This document shows, piece by piece, positions 36,098 through 45,724 of a stretch of 64,000 nt of DNA (position 1 is its first letter; the number at the start of each line of letters is the position of its first letter). The stretch lies in assembly GCA_963828185.1 (NCBI GenBank), contig CAWHDV010000017.1:434001-498000 (forward strand). Reading direction: 5' to 3'. A program made the position numbers and the translations under genes. The notes beneath the pieces were generated by a model. The model worked only from the letters and a program-made list of their open reading frames with translations. It did no database searches and had not been told where the DNA came from. This stretch comes from Rhodoblastus sp963828185 (GTDB lineage Bacteria; Pseudomonadota; Alphaproteobacteria; Rhizobiales; Beijerinckiaceae).

Positions 36098-37621
36098 ATG
36101 ATCAATTTAGAACGCGATCGCCCCAAATTGAAACGCCACCTGTCTTATTTGCGCGCTCGCGCGCGCCCCATCGCGGCGCGCTTGTCGCGGCGCGAAGCTG
36201 GTCCTCCAGCCGTCGGTCGAACCGACGCGACGCGACGCTCCAATAGCGATGCGATGCGGGCTGGCTTTACCGCCTTTGCCACTCTGCTTGACGGCATTTC
36301 CATCGTCGCGGTCGCCATGCTTTCGACAAAACTCTTTTATTGGTGCGTTTACGGCGTCAACGCGCCGATCGCCGGCGCCGTCGATCTCGCCCTGTTGATC
36401 GCGCTTCTCTTTATCGTGCCGAACCTTTTGCGCGGCGCCTATCGCTTCGAAAATCTGTTGACGGAAGTCGATTATGTTCAGCCGCTCCTTGAACGTTGGC
36501 TTCTCGCCTTTCTTAGCGCCTCTGCTTACGCTTACGTCACCAAGAGCGGCCTCGACACGTCTCGCGGCGCGACAGCCATATTTTTTGGCGGCTGCGGATT
36601 GATCCTTGTCGCAGTGAGAAGTCTGACAGGCCGCCTCGCCCACAAGGCCCAGCTCTCCGGAGCTATTTTCGCACGCCGCGTTCTTCTTGTGGGCTATGAG
36701 GCCGACCTCGCGCTTTTTTCCAAACGCTATCACCCCGGGTCGCTGGGGATGGATATTGTGAGCGCCGCGGTTCTTCGCGGACCGGAGACGATCGAGGAAG
36801 ACCTGCGGCTGGCGGTCGCGGCGGCACGCATCTTCCGTCCCCACGACGTGTTCATGCTCCTGCCCTGGCACGACACCGACGTCATCGAGACCTGCGTCGA
36901 CGCCTTCATGCGCGTGCCGGCGTCGATCCATCTGGGGCCCGAGCGCGTGCTCGCCAAGTTCGCCGACGCCGCCATCGACAAGATCGGTCCCCTGTCCAGC
37001 ATCCGTTTGGTGCGACGGCCGCTCAATCCCTTCGAAGTCTTGGTGAAGCATCTGTTCGACCTCGTGGCCGCCAGCTGCGCCCTCGTCCTGCTGTCGCCGC
37101 TGTTCGCAATTGTCGCGCTCGCCATCAAGCTCGACAGCCGGGGACCAGTGTTCTACATGCAAAAACGCTACGGCTTTAATCAAGAGCCGTTCCAGATCGT
37201 GAAATTCCGTTCGATGATCAAGACGGAGCCCGGCGCCGAACTGCGCCAGGCGACGCGCGGCGACGCCCGCGTGACGCGCGTCGGTCGTTTCATCCGCCGA
37301 AGCAATATCGACGAACTGCCTCAGCTGATCAACGTCGTGCTAGGCCACATGTCCCTTGTGGGCCCCCGCCCTCATGCGATGGCGCATGATCAACATTTCG
37401 GCCGCACCATCGCTATTTCCGCCCGCCGCCACAACGTCCGTCCCGGCATAACCGGCTGGTCCCAGGTGCACGGCTATCGCGGCGAGGTCGATACAGAGGA
37501 AAAGCTGCGCGGACGCATCGAACACGACGTTTATTATATCGACAACTGGTCTTTCTGGCTCGATGTGCGCATTCTGGCCCTGACGCTGTTTTCGGCCAAA
37601 GCCTACACGAATGCGTATTAG
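36098..37621 (+). CDS. polyprenyl-phosphate hexose-1-phosphate transferase (WbaP/WcaJ type)
   Basis: 507 residues: an N-terminal half with four or five membrane helices and a CoA-binding-like domain (RRVLLVGYEADLALF), then the bacterial sugar transferase domain: KHLFDLVAASCALVLLSPLF, FQIVKFRSM, RSNIDELPQLINVVLGHMSL, VGPRPHA and RPGITGWSQVHGYRGE. These enzymes move a sugar phosphate from a nucleotide sugar to undecaprenyl phosphate, the first step of exopolysaccharide repeat-unit synthesis, at the inner membrane. It is not next to any glycosyltransferase but lies between the two 1.1-kb repeats. It may serve either polysaccharide cluster in this window. Confidence 0.92.
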   Translation: MINLERDRPKLKRHLSYLRARARPIAARLSRREAGPPAVGRTDATRRSNSDAMRAGFTAFATLLDGISIVAVAMLSTKLFYWCVYGVNAPIAGAVDLALLIALLFIVPNLLRGAYRFENLLTEVDYVQPLLERWLLAFLSASAYAYVTKSGLDTSRGATAIFFGGCGLILVAVRSLTGRLAHKAQLSGAIFARRVLLVGYEADLALFSKRYHPGSLGMDIVSAAVLRGPETIEEDLRLAVAAARIFRPHDVFMLLPWHDTDVIETCVDAFMRVPASIHLGPERVLAKFADAAIDKIGPLSSIRLVRRPLNPFEVLVKHLFDLVAASCALVLLSPLFAIVALAIKLDSRGPVFYMQKRYGFNQEPFQIVKFRSMIKTEPGAELRQATRGDARVTRVGRFIRRSNIDELPQLINVVLGHMSLVGPRPHAMAHDQHFGRTIAISARRHNVRPGITGWSQVHGYRGEVDTEEKLRGRIEHDVYYIDNWSFWLDVRILALTLFSAKAYTNAY

Positions 37622-38354
37622 GCGCCGTCTCATCGCTTGCCCTGACACACCGACTTCGGTAACGGCGGGTCTGTCCCAGCCGAAGAGCCTTCGAGCGGGA
37701 GATGGAGAAATCGGTCGGATTGGCCACGCGCTACATGCGGCGCCAAGCCAGGCCGGCGCTCAGCGAGCGCCACGATCGTCATTTGGGCAATATCCGGATC
37801 GATGGCGCTCGGGTGGCGTAGGCTTAACTCGTCGCGTGCGAGAGGCCTCTCGACCGAGGAATGCGGAGACGAACGCTAGGGCCGCACAACCAAATTCGTT
37901 CCGCCAATTGAGCGCGCGCGAGATGCGTGGCAGCAAGCCAATTATTGCCCGCAAAGCGGAGCAAAGCCGGTGGAACGACCGCGGCGCTCATACGCCGAGG
38001 TCTTTGGACCGCCAAAACTGCGGCCTTGCCAGCGCGGACCCATCCTCCCCGCGCTGATTCTGCCGGCCGGCGCGTCAAACTCCGCCGCCCTGCATTTTGG
38101 CAAGAGTTTTACCATGTTTGTGCATTTTGGCACTGGTAAGGAACAATAAACGGACCGTGTTGCCAATCCGCCACATTATAAACAATGCAATAATATCAAA
38201 TAGATAGCGATCTAGAATCGCCACATACCCCTGCGGAAGCCGCGTTATCGGCCCCAAAAGCACGATTTAGGTTTGCTGACGCGAGTCATTCGAATTTGAC
38301 AAGGCGCGGTCATTCCTTTTTGTTGCGTGAGCGTTGCCTTTCTGGGAGTTACCT
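37622..38354. other. 733-base stretch without recognised gene
   Basis: Nothing conserved found. The last ~150 bases are AT-richer and include the promoter region of the small secreted protein; GGGAG at about 38342 is that gene's ribosome site. Confidence 0.4.
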
Positions 38355-38519
38355 ATGCGCGTCCTTATTGCTGCAGCAAGTTTGATTGTCGTCGCCGGCC
38401 CGGCTTTCGCCTATACCCCTTTTCTTCACGCGCCGGCGCCGCTGCTGGCGGCGGGCCCTGCTGGCGCCGCGATCGTCGGCGGAGCGCTGTTCGTCGCACG
38501 GCTTTTCAAAAAGAAATAA
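38355..38519 (+). CDS. 54-residue secreted protein with exosortase-like C-terminus
   Basis: It begins MRVLIAAASLIVVAGPAFA, a classic signal peptide, leaving only ~35 mature residues: YTPFLHAPAPLLAAG, then a glycine/alanine-rich hydrophobic helix (PAGAAIVGGALFVARLF) and KKK. A proline motif, helix and basic tail in this order is the layout of exosortase sorting signals. With two exosortases encoded 4-9 kb away, it could be a minimal substrate (inference). It could also be a simple small membrane protein. Confidence 0.6.
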   Translation: MRVLIAAASLIVVAGPAFAYTPFLHAPAPLLAAGPAGAAIVGGALFVARLFKKK

Positions 38520-38608
38520 AATCGCGACCTCTCGCCGCACGCTTCGCGCGTCCCCCACGGGGACCCGCCTAATTTCCGCCGAGCCTCCGATCATTGGAAA
38601 GCCGTCGC

Positions 38609-38885
38609 ACCGTGTTTCTCGCGCAAGAGACTCGCGAAAGGCGCGGATCCAAGCTTTCAACCGTTCGATTTTTGGAACAACGTCGTCATTCGGTTGCGTG
38701 ATCAACAGCATGCTGCAATCGACGGCGTAAGGACTGAGCGAAAAGAGCTCGAGCCAACGCTGCTTGATCTGCTCGGCGAGAGTTCAACCCTGGCTTTGCT
38801 GTGTTGACGAACTGCCGACAAAAACGAAAACGCGCGGATCGACAGACCTCCCCCCACTCCAGAAGTGGAGTTTTCGGTCAAGGGT
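38609..38885 (-). pseudogene. C-terminal fragment of exosortase partner protein, copy 1
   Basis: On the minus strand MLLITQPNDDVVPKIERLKA and RAFRESLARE matches the C-terminal part of the protein at 42163-42699, as does the DNA for ~250 bases, but more diverged. It lacks the first two thirds and is interrupted by the IS3 element. Confidence 0.7.
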
Positions 38886-38929
38886 GGGCCTGTATTTTAG
38901 CGACGATTATCCATGCAACTCATGGCGGA

Positions 38930-39836
38930 GCTTCCGTTCGATCCCCGGCCACTGTCAAGCCCGCAGCCGCCGAAGGCGGTGGGCTGTCCGTCGTAAGCCG
39001 GGCCTGCGACCGCGTAAATGCGGATCGCAAGATGATCCGCTGCCAGTCGCGCCGCGCGCCCGATACGGAGTTGCGCGAGCAAATCCGTGACCTGGCCAAT
39101 GAGCGCAAGCACTTTGGCTATCGGCGGCTGTTCATCCTGCTGCGGCAAGGCGGCGAACCGTCGGGCATCAATCGTATCTATCGGCTTTATTGCGAGGAAG
39201 GCCTCACTGTGCGCAAGCGCCGAGGACGCCGCCGCGCCGTCGGCACGCGGGCGCCGATCCTGGTTGAGGCGAAGGCCAACGCGCGCTGGTCACTGGATTT
39301 TGTCCACGACCAGTTCGTCTCGGGCCGGCGCTTCCGCATCCTGAATGTCGTCGACGACGTCACCCGCGAATGTCTGGCGGCGATCCCGGACACGGCGATT
39401 TCGGGCCGGCGCGTGGCGCGAGAATTGACAACGTTGATCAATCGACGCGGAAAGCCAGGCATGATCGTTTCAGACAACGGGACCGAGTTCACCTGCAACG
39501 CCATGCTGTCATGGGCGCAGGACCATCAGGTTTCCTGGCATTTCATTGCGCCGGGCAAGCCGATGCAGAATGGATTCTGCGAGAGTTTCAACGGCCGCAT
39601 GCGCGACGAGCTGTTGAACGAGACACTGTTTCTCGGGCTCGATCACGCCAGAACCAAGATCGCGAGCTGGGTCGATGACTACAACCATCGGCCCCGCATT
39701 CGGCGCTCGCCTATCTTACCCCGGCGGCCTATGCCGCCAATCTTCCCGCAATCTGCGATCGGCTACGCAACCCCGACCAGCTCCGCCAATCGCAGATTGC
39801 TCCACCCGCGCCTCACGGCGTAAAACAGCCTGAGAC
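38930..39836 (+). mobile_element. IS3-family transposase (OrfB), 5'-truncated and frameshifted
   Basis: The frame contains ADRKMIRCQSRRAPDTELRE, the HTH_21 region, FGYRRLFILLRQGGEPSGIN, and an rve integrase core: WSLDFVHDQFVSGRRF (D), MIVSDNGTEFTCNAM (D) and PMQNGFCESFNGRMRDELLN (E). Near 39690 a CCCC run shifts the frame; the usual ending HSALAYLTPAAYAANLPAIC continues in another frame to ~39836. orfA is missing, so the element is defective. It cut into an exosortase-partner fragment. Confidence 0.85.
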
Positions 39837-40065
39837 TCTAATCGTCGCTGGATGAAACTTCAGTGGCAGGTCAGCTCGTCAAAATCGACCTCTCAGCGAC
39901 CCCTCCGCACGTCGTTTTCTCGCACAACTCACGCCTTCGCTCCTAGAATCGGCATAGGCAGCCCGCCCGCTTGCCTGCCGAGTCGGCGCCACAAGGACGA
40001 AAACGTTCGACAGCCGCACACAAAGTGTGCTACATATGTTGCACTTTTCATTTATGGAGAGACCG

Positions 40066-40332
40066 ATGACCGTAACGTCCAAAATACGCAAGCAGGGCGG
40101 CGCCGCCATAATGACAATCCCGCCCGCACTGCTCCAACTCATGGATGTCGACATCGGCGATCATGTCGCGCTTACGGTCGAAGACCATAAGCTGGTCGCC
40201 AGGCCAGTGACGTCAACGCGCAAGCGTTATTCGCTCGCAGAGCTGCTAAAGGGCGCGGAGGCCGTCAAACAGCTCAACGCCGACGTCGCATGGGCCCGCG
40301 ATGGCGAGCCGACCGGACATGAGTTGGCCTGA
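40066..40332 (+). CDS. MazE/ChpS-type antitoxin (AbrB fold)
   Basis: 88 residues from ATG 40066 (GGAGAGA ribosome site): VTSKIRKQGGAAIMTIPPAL and MDVDIGDHVALTVEDHKLVA are the swapped-hairpin AbrB DNA-binding fold; the tail YSLAELLKGAEAVKQLNADV and WARDGEPTGHELA is the toxin-binding end. The stop overlaps the toxin start. Confidence 0.9.
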   Translation: MTVTSKIRKQGGAAIMTIPPALLQLMDVDIGDHVALTVEDHKLVARPVTSTRKRYSLAELLKGAEAVKQLNADVAWARDGEPTGHELA

Positions 40333-40694
40333 TGGTGCGCAGCGACGTCCCGCGCCGTGGCGACATCTACTGGATTGATCCAAATCTATTCTCCGGCCGC
40401 GAAATGAAAGACCGGCATCGTTTCGTTGTGATCACGCCGCGCCAAATCAACGCGCTTGGCGTCAGCATGACCGTCCCGATCACGACCGGCGGCAATTTCG
40501 CGCGCGACGTAGGGCTTGCCGTGCCCGTGACGGGACACGACACGACCGGCGTCGCAGTTTGCAACCATGTCCGCAGCTTCGACATTGCAAACCACGTGCG
40601 CGCAGGCACGGCGCGCTACGTCGAGAAGCTGGACGAAGCGACAGTGAATGAGATCGTCGCCCGTGTGGTCAGCGCCCTCGATCCAGGCGACTAG
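40332..40694 (+). CDS. MazF/ChpB-type endoribonuclease toxin
   Basis: 120 residues: VPRRGDIYWIDPNLFSGREM, HRFVVITPRQINALGVSMTV, VAVCNHVRSFDI match ChpB-like MazF proteins. It overlaps the antitoxin gene. The module looks intact and lies between the IS3 element and a duplicated methyltransferase fragment. Confidence 0.9.
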   Translation: MVRSDVPRRGDIYWIDPNLFSGREMKDRHRFVVITPRQINALGVSMTVPITTGGNFARDVGLAVPVTGHDTTGVAVCNHVRSFDIANHVRAGTARYVEKLDEATVNEIVARVVSALDPGD

Positions 40695-40783
40695 ATACGG
40701 AACGCCGCCCCAATCCAGCACGGAATCGGCTGATACGCGTTTAACCTATCTATAGATGCGCCGGAGCAAAATGGATAAGCCAC

Positions 40784-40941
40784 TTTTTTAAACCTGTTTT
40801 GCACGATGATCTGGACGTGACTGAAACTGATAGTTTAGAGCGCGCAACATTCTACCTACCAACATCAACAACGTGGCTTGAATATATAATCGGAGAGTCC
40901 ACAAAAACAGGAAATGCGTTTGATCGCTTCGTCGACATTCG
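40784..40941 (+). pseudogene. 5' fragment of the methyltransferase gene, duplicated
   Basis: About 158 bases nearly identical to 41475-41632 (LHDDLDVTETDSLERATFYL, PTSTTWLEYIIGESTKTG). The copy ends exactly before the GSGKG SAM-binding motif, where it is replaced by the partner-protein fragment. Non-functional. Confidence 0.8.
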
Positions 40942-40942
40942 C

Positions 40943-41240
40943 CCGGCTATCGGGCGCCGACAGACACCTTTTCGCGGGCGAGAAACTCACGAAAGCCGCG
41001 ATCCCACGCCTTCGACCATTCGATTTTCGGAAGAATGCAGTCGTTCGGTTGCGCGATCATCAACATGTTGCGATCAATGATGTAGGGGCTCAGCGAAAAG
41101 AGTTCGAGCCAACGCTGCTTCAACTGCTCGACGAGAGTCCAGCCCTGACTTTGCTGCGTTGACGAACTGCCGAGAAAAAAGAAAGCGCGCCGATCGACGG
41201 CCCTCCCCCCTACTCCGGAATTCAGTCTTCGCGTGAACTG
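40943..41240 (-). pseudogene. C-terminal fragment of exosortase partner protein, copy 2
   Basis: Nearly identical to 42159-42455, read on the minus strand (SSTQQSQGWTLVEQLKQRWL, LMIAQPNDCILPKIEWSKAW). The N-terminal part is replaced by unrelated sequence, so this is a duplicate fragment. The rest, to 41391, has no recognised gene. Confidence 0.8.
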
Positions 41241-41391
41241 ATTTGTCCCCTCCGCATCCGCCTTGTACCCAATGGTCAGAAAGGATAGCTCAGGGACAAA
41301 AATGGCGAACAACTCCCTCGGCATCCCCTTGGAGCGATCCAAGTCCACGCCATAGCAACTTCTGCGAAGACCGAAAAGATGGATTGGCAAG

Positions 41392-42030
41392 ATGCTGTGC
41401 TCTACAATTGAACGTCTGCGCGCCCGCATATACAAATTTAGAGATCAATTAGTTGAGATTATGTTTGGGGTAGATTTTTTTACACCTGTTTTGCACGATG
41501 ATTTGGACGTCACTGAAACTGATAGTTTAGAGCGCGCGACATTCTACCTGCCAACATCAACAACATGGCTTGAATATATAATCGCAGAGTCCACAAAAAC
41601 AGGAAAGGCGTTTGATCGTTTCGTCGACATTGGCTCTGGCAAAGGGCGCGCTTGCTTCTATGCCACGAAATCTAGATTTTTCAAGGAAATTATTGGTGTC
41701 GAATTCTCCCATAAGCTATTGGAAATCGCCAGATCGAACGCACAAATCCTTAGAATTGATGAAATCGTAGAGTTTCTACATGCGGACGCAAGGAGTTTCA
41801 TTTTGCCAGATGGCGCAAATTTGGTCTTTATCAACAATCCATTCGACGCCGAAATTCTCTACCAATTCTTACTACATAACATCAATTCTTTTAAGCGCCA
41901 AGGATCCTACATCGGCTACGCGACTGATTTGCACAGGAATACCCTGATCAAATTTGGCTTTGAAACAGTTTGTAGAAATCAGCAATTCAACACGTCGGTA
42001 TACAGATACCCGTCACCAGCTCATTTCTGA
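41392..42030 (+). CDS. class I SAM-dependent methyltransferase
   Basis: 212 residues. FDRFVDIGSGKGRACFYATK is the SAM-binding GxGxG loop, EIIGVEFSHKLLEIARSNAQ the acidic second strand, and NLVFINNPFDAEILYQFLL the post-II region with an NPF/NNPF motif. The acceptor is unknown; with surface-polysaccharide genes around, a sugar or lipid acceptor is plausible. It is AT-rich relative to its neighbours, and its 5' part is duplicated upstream, suggesting recent acquisition. Confidence 0.82.
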   Translation: MLCSTIERLRARIYKFRDQLVEIMFGVDFFTPVLHDDLDVTETDSLERATFYLPTSTTWLEYIIAESTKTGKAFDRFVDIGSGKGRACFYATKSRFFKEIIGVEFSHKLLEIARSNAQILRIDEIVEFLHADARSFILPDGANLVFINNPFDAEILYQFLLHNINSFKRQGSYIGYATDLHRNTLIKFGFETVCRNQQFNTSVYRYPSPAHF

Positions 42031-42162
42031 GCAAAATTATCCGCGTTGGAACACCGGCATGGGCGCCGCGTCGCAGAAGAGGCGCTTGAGCACGTGTATC
42101 TCTTCTTGAATTCGCGTCGGGCACAAAACGGGATCGCTTCATAAGTCCCGCCCAGGCTCCGG

Positions 42163-42699
42163 CTATCGGGCGCCGACAGACACCTTTTCGCGGGCGAGAG
42201 ACTCACGAAAGCCGCGATCCCACGCCTTCGACCATTCGATTTTCGGAAGAATGCAGTCGTTCGGTTGCGCGATCATCAACATGTTGCGATCAATGATGTA
42301 GGGGCTCAGCGAAAAGAGTTCGAGCCAACGCTGCTTCAACTGCTCGACGAGAGTCCAGCCCTGGCTTTGCCGCGTTGACGAACTGCCGAGAAAAACGAAA
42401 CCGCGGCGATCGTCGGCGCCGCCTACCCCCCCGAATTGAGCCTTCGCCTGAAATGACCTGTCCGTGACGGCGACGCGGACGGTTTCGGCGCAATCGGCAG
42501 AGCCAAACTTCCAAACCGTCAGAGCGTCGCCTGAGATCGTCTGCGTCCCCTCGTCGTGCAAGCCCGCCGTCTTGGCGACAGCGAAAACGGCCGTTTTGAA
42601 GTCGGCGGCGGGGCGCTCCGTTGGACGCGTCAAACTGACAGCGACGGGCGGCGCGATCAACAACAGGAATAGCGCCGCGCGGATCCGCCGCTTACCCAC
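42163..42699 (-). CDS. exosortase partner protein 1 (EpsI-like role proposed)
   Basis: About 178 residues from GTG 42699, overlapping the exosortase stop; an ATG at 42744 would overlap by more than 50 bases. One N-terminal transmembrane helix (RAALFLLLIAPPVAVSL) is followed by a periplasmic domain with WKFGSADCAETVRVAV and RGFVFLGSSSTRQSQGWTL. It has no recognised family, but its place directly after an exosortase recalls EpsI-type accessory proteins. Fragments of it occur twice upstream (38609, 40943). Confidence 0.6.
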   Translation of the reverse strand: MGKRRIRAALFLLLIAPPVAVSLTRPTERPAADFKTAVFAVAKTAGLHDEGTQTISGDALTVWKFGSADCAETVRVAVTDRSFQAKAQFGGVGGADDRRGFVFLGSSSTRQSQGWTLVEQLKQRWLELFSLSPYIIDRNMLMIAQPNDCILPKIEWSKAWDRGFRESLAREKVSVGAR

Positions 42700-43552
42700 G
42701 CTCAGACGCCCCCAGGCTTGCGCCGTATTGGCTGATCGCGACAATCACCGCGGTCGCCGCGAGGGCGAATATTTCAGCGCCGTTTCCGTCGTGCCAGTAG
42801 ACGAATTCGTCCGGGCCGAGGGCTATCGCATAGAGGCGCGCCGCGTTCATCGCGATCATGGCGAGGCAGGCAAGACCGGCGACCAGAAAGTCGGACGCGA
42901 TCCAGCGGTCGCGCCGCCATTTCGTCAGGGTGACCCAGCAGAGAAAGGCCAACGAGACATTATGAAACGAGGAGCAGCCATTCACGATCTCGATGCCATA
43001 GCCCGCGGTTTGGACCAGGTTGTCATGCCAAGAATAACCCGATCGCGTCGCCTCGAGCGCGGCGCCGACGAGCGCGGCGTCGGCGCGCAAGAAATAAAAC
43101 GCCAGAGCGCTGAAAACCGCCGGACCGATAACGGCTTGGGCAAACAGAGCCCAAAGGACTACTGCGGCCGAGCGCGCAGGACTAAGCCTCGGCGCCGAGA
43201 AGAAAATCAACGCGGCGAAGAGGCCGACGGCGGCCCAGCTCAAATATGGCGAGGGGAATAGATTGAGAACGCCAAGACCGGCGAGGCAGAGAAAATGAAG
43301 CCGCGAGGCGGGCGCGCGCGAAGCGCCCATGATCAGCAGCCGCAAGACGACGCCCCAGGCGAGAAGATGAAAGACGCTGAAGGAGCGAATCGCGTTCACG
43401 TCAAACGCGCCGACGGTCAGGACATGGGCCGCCTTCAAATTGACGCCGAGGAAAAGCGACACAGCGAACCAGAGATAAAGCTCTCTGGTTTCGATGCGCC
43501 AGGCACCGCCGCGCTCCCGACTCGTCTCGACGGCTGCGTCGGCTAGCGACAT
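42692..43552 (-). CDS. exosortase/archaeosortase family protein 1
   Basis: 286 residues with about eight membrane helices. The catalytic triad of the family is visible: Cys in GIEIVNGCSSFHNVSLAF, Arg in MIAMNAARLYAIAL and His in VYWHDGNGAEIFAL. Exosortases cleave PEP-CTERM-like sorting signals at the inner membrane and attach or release the secreted protein; they often occur with exopolysaccharide genes. ATG 43552 has GAGGA upstream; a TTG 18 bases earlier is possible. GCSSFHN differs from the usual ACSG(L/I)R core. Confidence 0.85.
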   Translation of the reverse strand: MSLADAAVETSRERGGAWRIETRELYLWFAVSLFLGVNLKAAHVLTVGAFDVNAIRSFSVFHLLAWGVVLRLLIMGASRAPASRLHFLCLAGLGVLNLFPSPYLSWAAVGLFAALIFFSAPRLSPARSAAVVLWALFAQAVIGPAVFSALAFYFLRADAALVGAALEATRSGYSWHDNLVQTAGYGIEIVNGCSSFHNVSLAFLCWVTLTKWRRDRWIASDFLVAGLACLAMIAMNAARLYAIALGPDEFVYWHDGNGAEIFALAATAVIVAISQYGASLGASERG

Positions 43553-43783
43553 GAAGGTCCTCGCATTCAAGCAAAACGTTGGGATATTCTAGCCCATAGC
43601 TCCCGCGCAAAGCAACGGGGGCGCAGCCGCGGTCACCGGATGACGGCCACTATTGGGAATTACGGGCGACTGGCCCGGGTTGGACAGAAAACTGCGCGCC
43701 GCAATACCGACGGCGTCGAGACCTGCGTTCTTTTTGCCGATCGAGCGAGGTCTAACAATCAGGGATTCCCGCCCTTTCTGCGC

Positions 43784-44617
43784 TCAAAGCCAGTTGAAGT
43801 TATGCGCGGCGTTCCGCGTCTCGAGTTCGTAGCGGTCCTCGCAGATGCGCGTCAGCAGGATGACGAGGGCGAATTCCGAGAGCGCGAACAGGAATGTCTG
43901 CGCGAACAACACCAGCGGGCGGCTGAGGAAAAAAACCACTTGCGAACCGTGGGTAAAAAACCGCAAGGCGTTCATGGTTTCGCCAATGGTATCGCCCAAA
44001 AAGCCGGTTATCAGGATAAGGGCGAACATCGAGACCGGCGCGCGCCGAAAACTGTCGAGCGCCCTGCGCAGCGGGTGTGGCTCGTCGAGCGAGGCCGCGG
44101 GACCGCCGAGCAGCAAGGCAGATTTCAAGAACACGACAATCATAGAAAGGCTGACGCCCATGAGGCCAGCCATGTCTTTCGACACCATCGGCGGCGCGGG
44201 CAAAGGCAGGCCCCCGACCACGCCGAGCAGCGCCCAGCAGCAAAGAACGTAGAAAGCCATGCGCCACTCGCGCCGGCCGGAGGTGAAGACCGATAGCCAT
44301 TCATTGCGGATGAGCCCGCGATGCAGGCGGAGGGCGACATGGGCGAGCGCTATGATGATGCACGCCTGCAAGATGATGTTTATTGCAAATTTCGATAGCA
44401 CGTTGACCGGCGCCCGCATCAGGCCAAAGGACAAGACCGCTCGCAGCGCAAAGATCGCCAGCGCGGCGAAAAACAGACTGGGACGCCGCAGCAGCAAGGA
44501 AGTCGTCTGCCGCCAGCTTTCGGCGACGATATTGTATGGACGCTCAAGGGCGAAGGCGGCGGCGACCGCCACACAGATCATGCCGAAGAGAGATAAAAGT
44601 GCGATCTCGGTCGGCAT
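43784..44617 (-). CDS. multi-pass membrane protein of unknown function
   Basis: 277 residues with six or seven hydrophobic segments (LLSLFGMICVAVAAAFAL; LLGVVGGLPLPAP; VFFLSRPLVLFAQTFLFALS). No domain recognised. It lies between the sorting-signal protein and exosortase 1 on the same strand and could be part of the exosortase system, as a transporter or scaffold. The ~213-base gap to exosortase 1 may hold a promoter. Confidence 0.65.
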   Translation of the reverse strand: MPTEIALLSLFGMICVAVAAAFALERPYNIVAESWRQTTSLLLRRPSLFFAALAIFALRAVLSFGLMRAPVNVLSKFAINIILQACIIIALAHVALRLHRGLIRNEWLSVFTSGRREWRMAFYVLCCWALLGVVGGLPLPAPPMVSKDMAGLMGVSLSMIVVFLKSALLLGGPAASLDEPHPLRRALDSFRRAPVSMFALILITGFLGDTIGETMNALRFFTHGSQVVFFLSRPLVLFAQTFLFALSEFALVILLTRICEDRYELETRNAAHNFNWL

Positions 44618-44694
44618 CGGATTACTCTCAAGAAAGACTCAAGGCCACCGATGCCGAGGCCCGGATGTTGCGGATTGCAAGCTTGACTCGAGGC

Positions 44695-45391
44695 TCAGCC
44701 TAAACCCTGCGGTCGCGCGGCGGCCAGAGAAACCGAAGCATCGCCAAGCTTGTCTTTGATCCTTCGGCCCCTCCCGCCAAGACGCGAGCGCACGTTGCCA
44801 ATGAGCTTTCGTCCGCGCAATCCGAACCCCGCCAGACCAAACATGAGGTAAGACAAAGCGCCGGCGCCTGGGATGGGGCCAGGAGTTCTTGACGACCAGA
44901 CTGACATTATCTAGCAACAAGCTATTGGTGTTTCCGGTATTCGTTATCGTCAATACTGGATTTGTTAAGGCGGCGTTCGCGACCGTTACTGTGACGGTGT
45001 AAGCGGACCAGCCGACTGTCGCGGTGCCAGATGGAGAAATGGTGCTCAGCGTCACGGTCGAACCAGCACCGCCAGTGACCGCGATAGAAAAAGTAGTACT
45101 GCCTGAAACTGCATTAAGATCTAATGTTAACGTATAAGTTCCAATCGCCAAACTTGAGCTTGAAGACTGCGAAATATAATCGGACCCGCTATGTCCAATT
45201 GTAGCGCAACCGCCGCTACTGCCGTCACAGCTCGAGCCCGTCGTGTAGTTCGCGCCGTGTGAATAATTCCAAGTCCCGGTGGTGTTGAAATTCCCATCTT
45301 GAACGAGTTGCGCGTGAGCGCCCACCGCGAGCGCAAGCCAGAAACCCAGGGCGGCGGACAGAAAGCGCGCCATCGACGATATTTTCACCAT
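44695..45391 (-). pseudogene. secreted protein with PGPIPGAG sorting signal, frameshift before the signal
   Basis: From ATG 45391 (GGGGGG ribosome site; a further ATG at 45373): signal peptide (FLSAALGFWLALAVGAHA), then a Ser/Thr/Gly-rich beta-sandwich-like domain (LVQDGNFNTTGTWNYSHGAN ... LLLDNVSLVV). At ~44887 the frame shifts; the next frame gives TPGPIPGAGALSYLMFGLAG and FGLRGRK, an exosortase-type tripartite signal (proline motif, hydrophobic helix, basic end). Without the shift the protein would be an exosortase substrate of ~230 residues. A 33-residue tail after RGRK is unusual. Confidence 0.75.
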
Positions 45392-45724
45392 TCGTACGCC
45401 CCCCATAAAAAAAAAGTCTCAGGACATCCATCCTGGCGCCCCGCCTCATTAATCCGGCATCATTTATCCGCTCGCCGGCCAGCCAATCGCCAATTTTTTG
45501 GCGCGGTGAAGAGCCGCATTTGTAATAGTTCCTTACGATAATAAGGCTCAATTGAAAATACCTTTGCACCGTGTTACACAAAAAAATCCTGTGTGTGACG
45601 ACAAATCCACATTGTTTCCGCGTCGTCCCATATGAGAGCGCTAACGCTCTCTTTGGTACCGTAATATCAACCTGTTTCAGGCGCGGCGCACTCTGGGTCA
45701 TGACCAAGCGATTCTCGGCCGCAA
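45392..45724. promoter_or_regulatory. intergenic region upstream of sorting-signal gene
   Basis: About 330 AT-rich bases, including a run of nine As at 45407-45415. It should contain the promoter of the secreted protein. No coding sequence or clear operator was seen. Confidence 0.4.
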
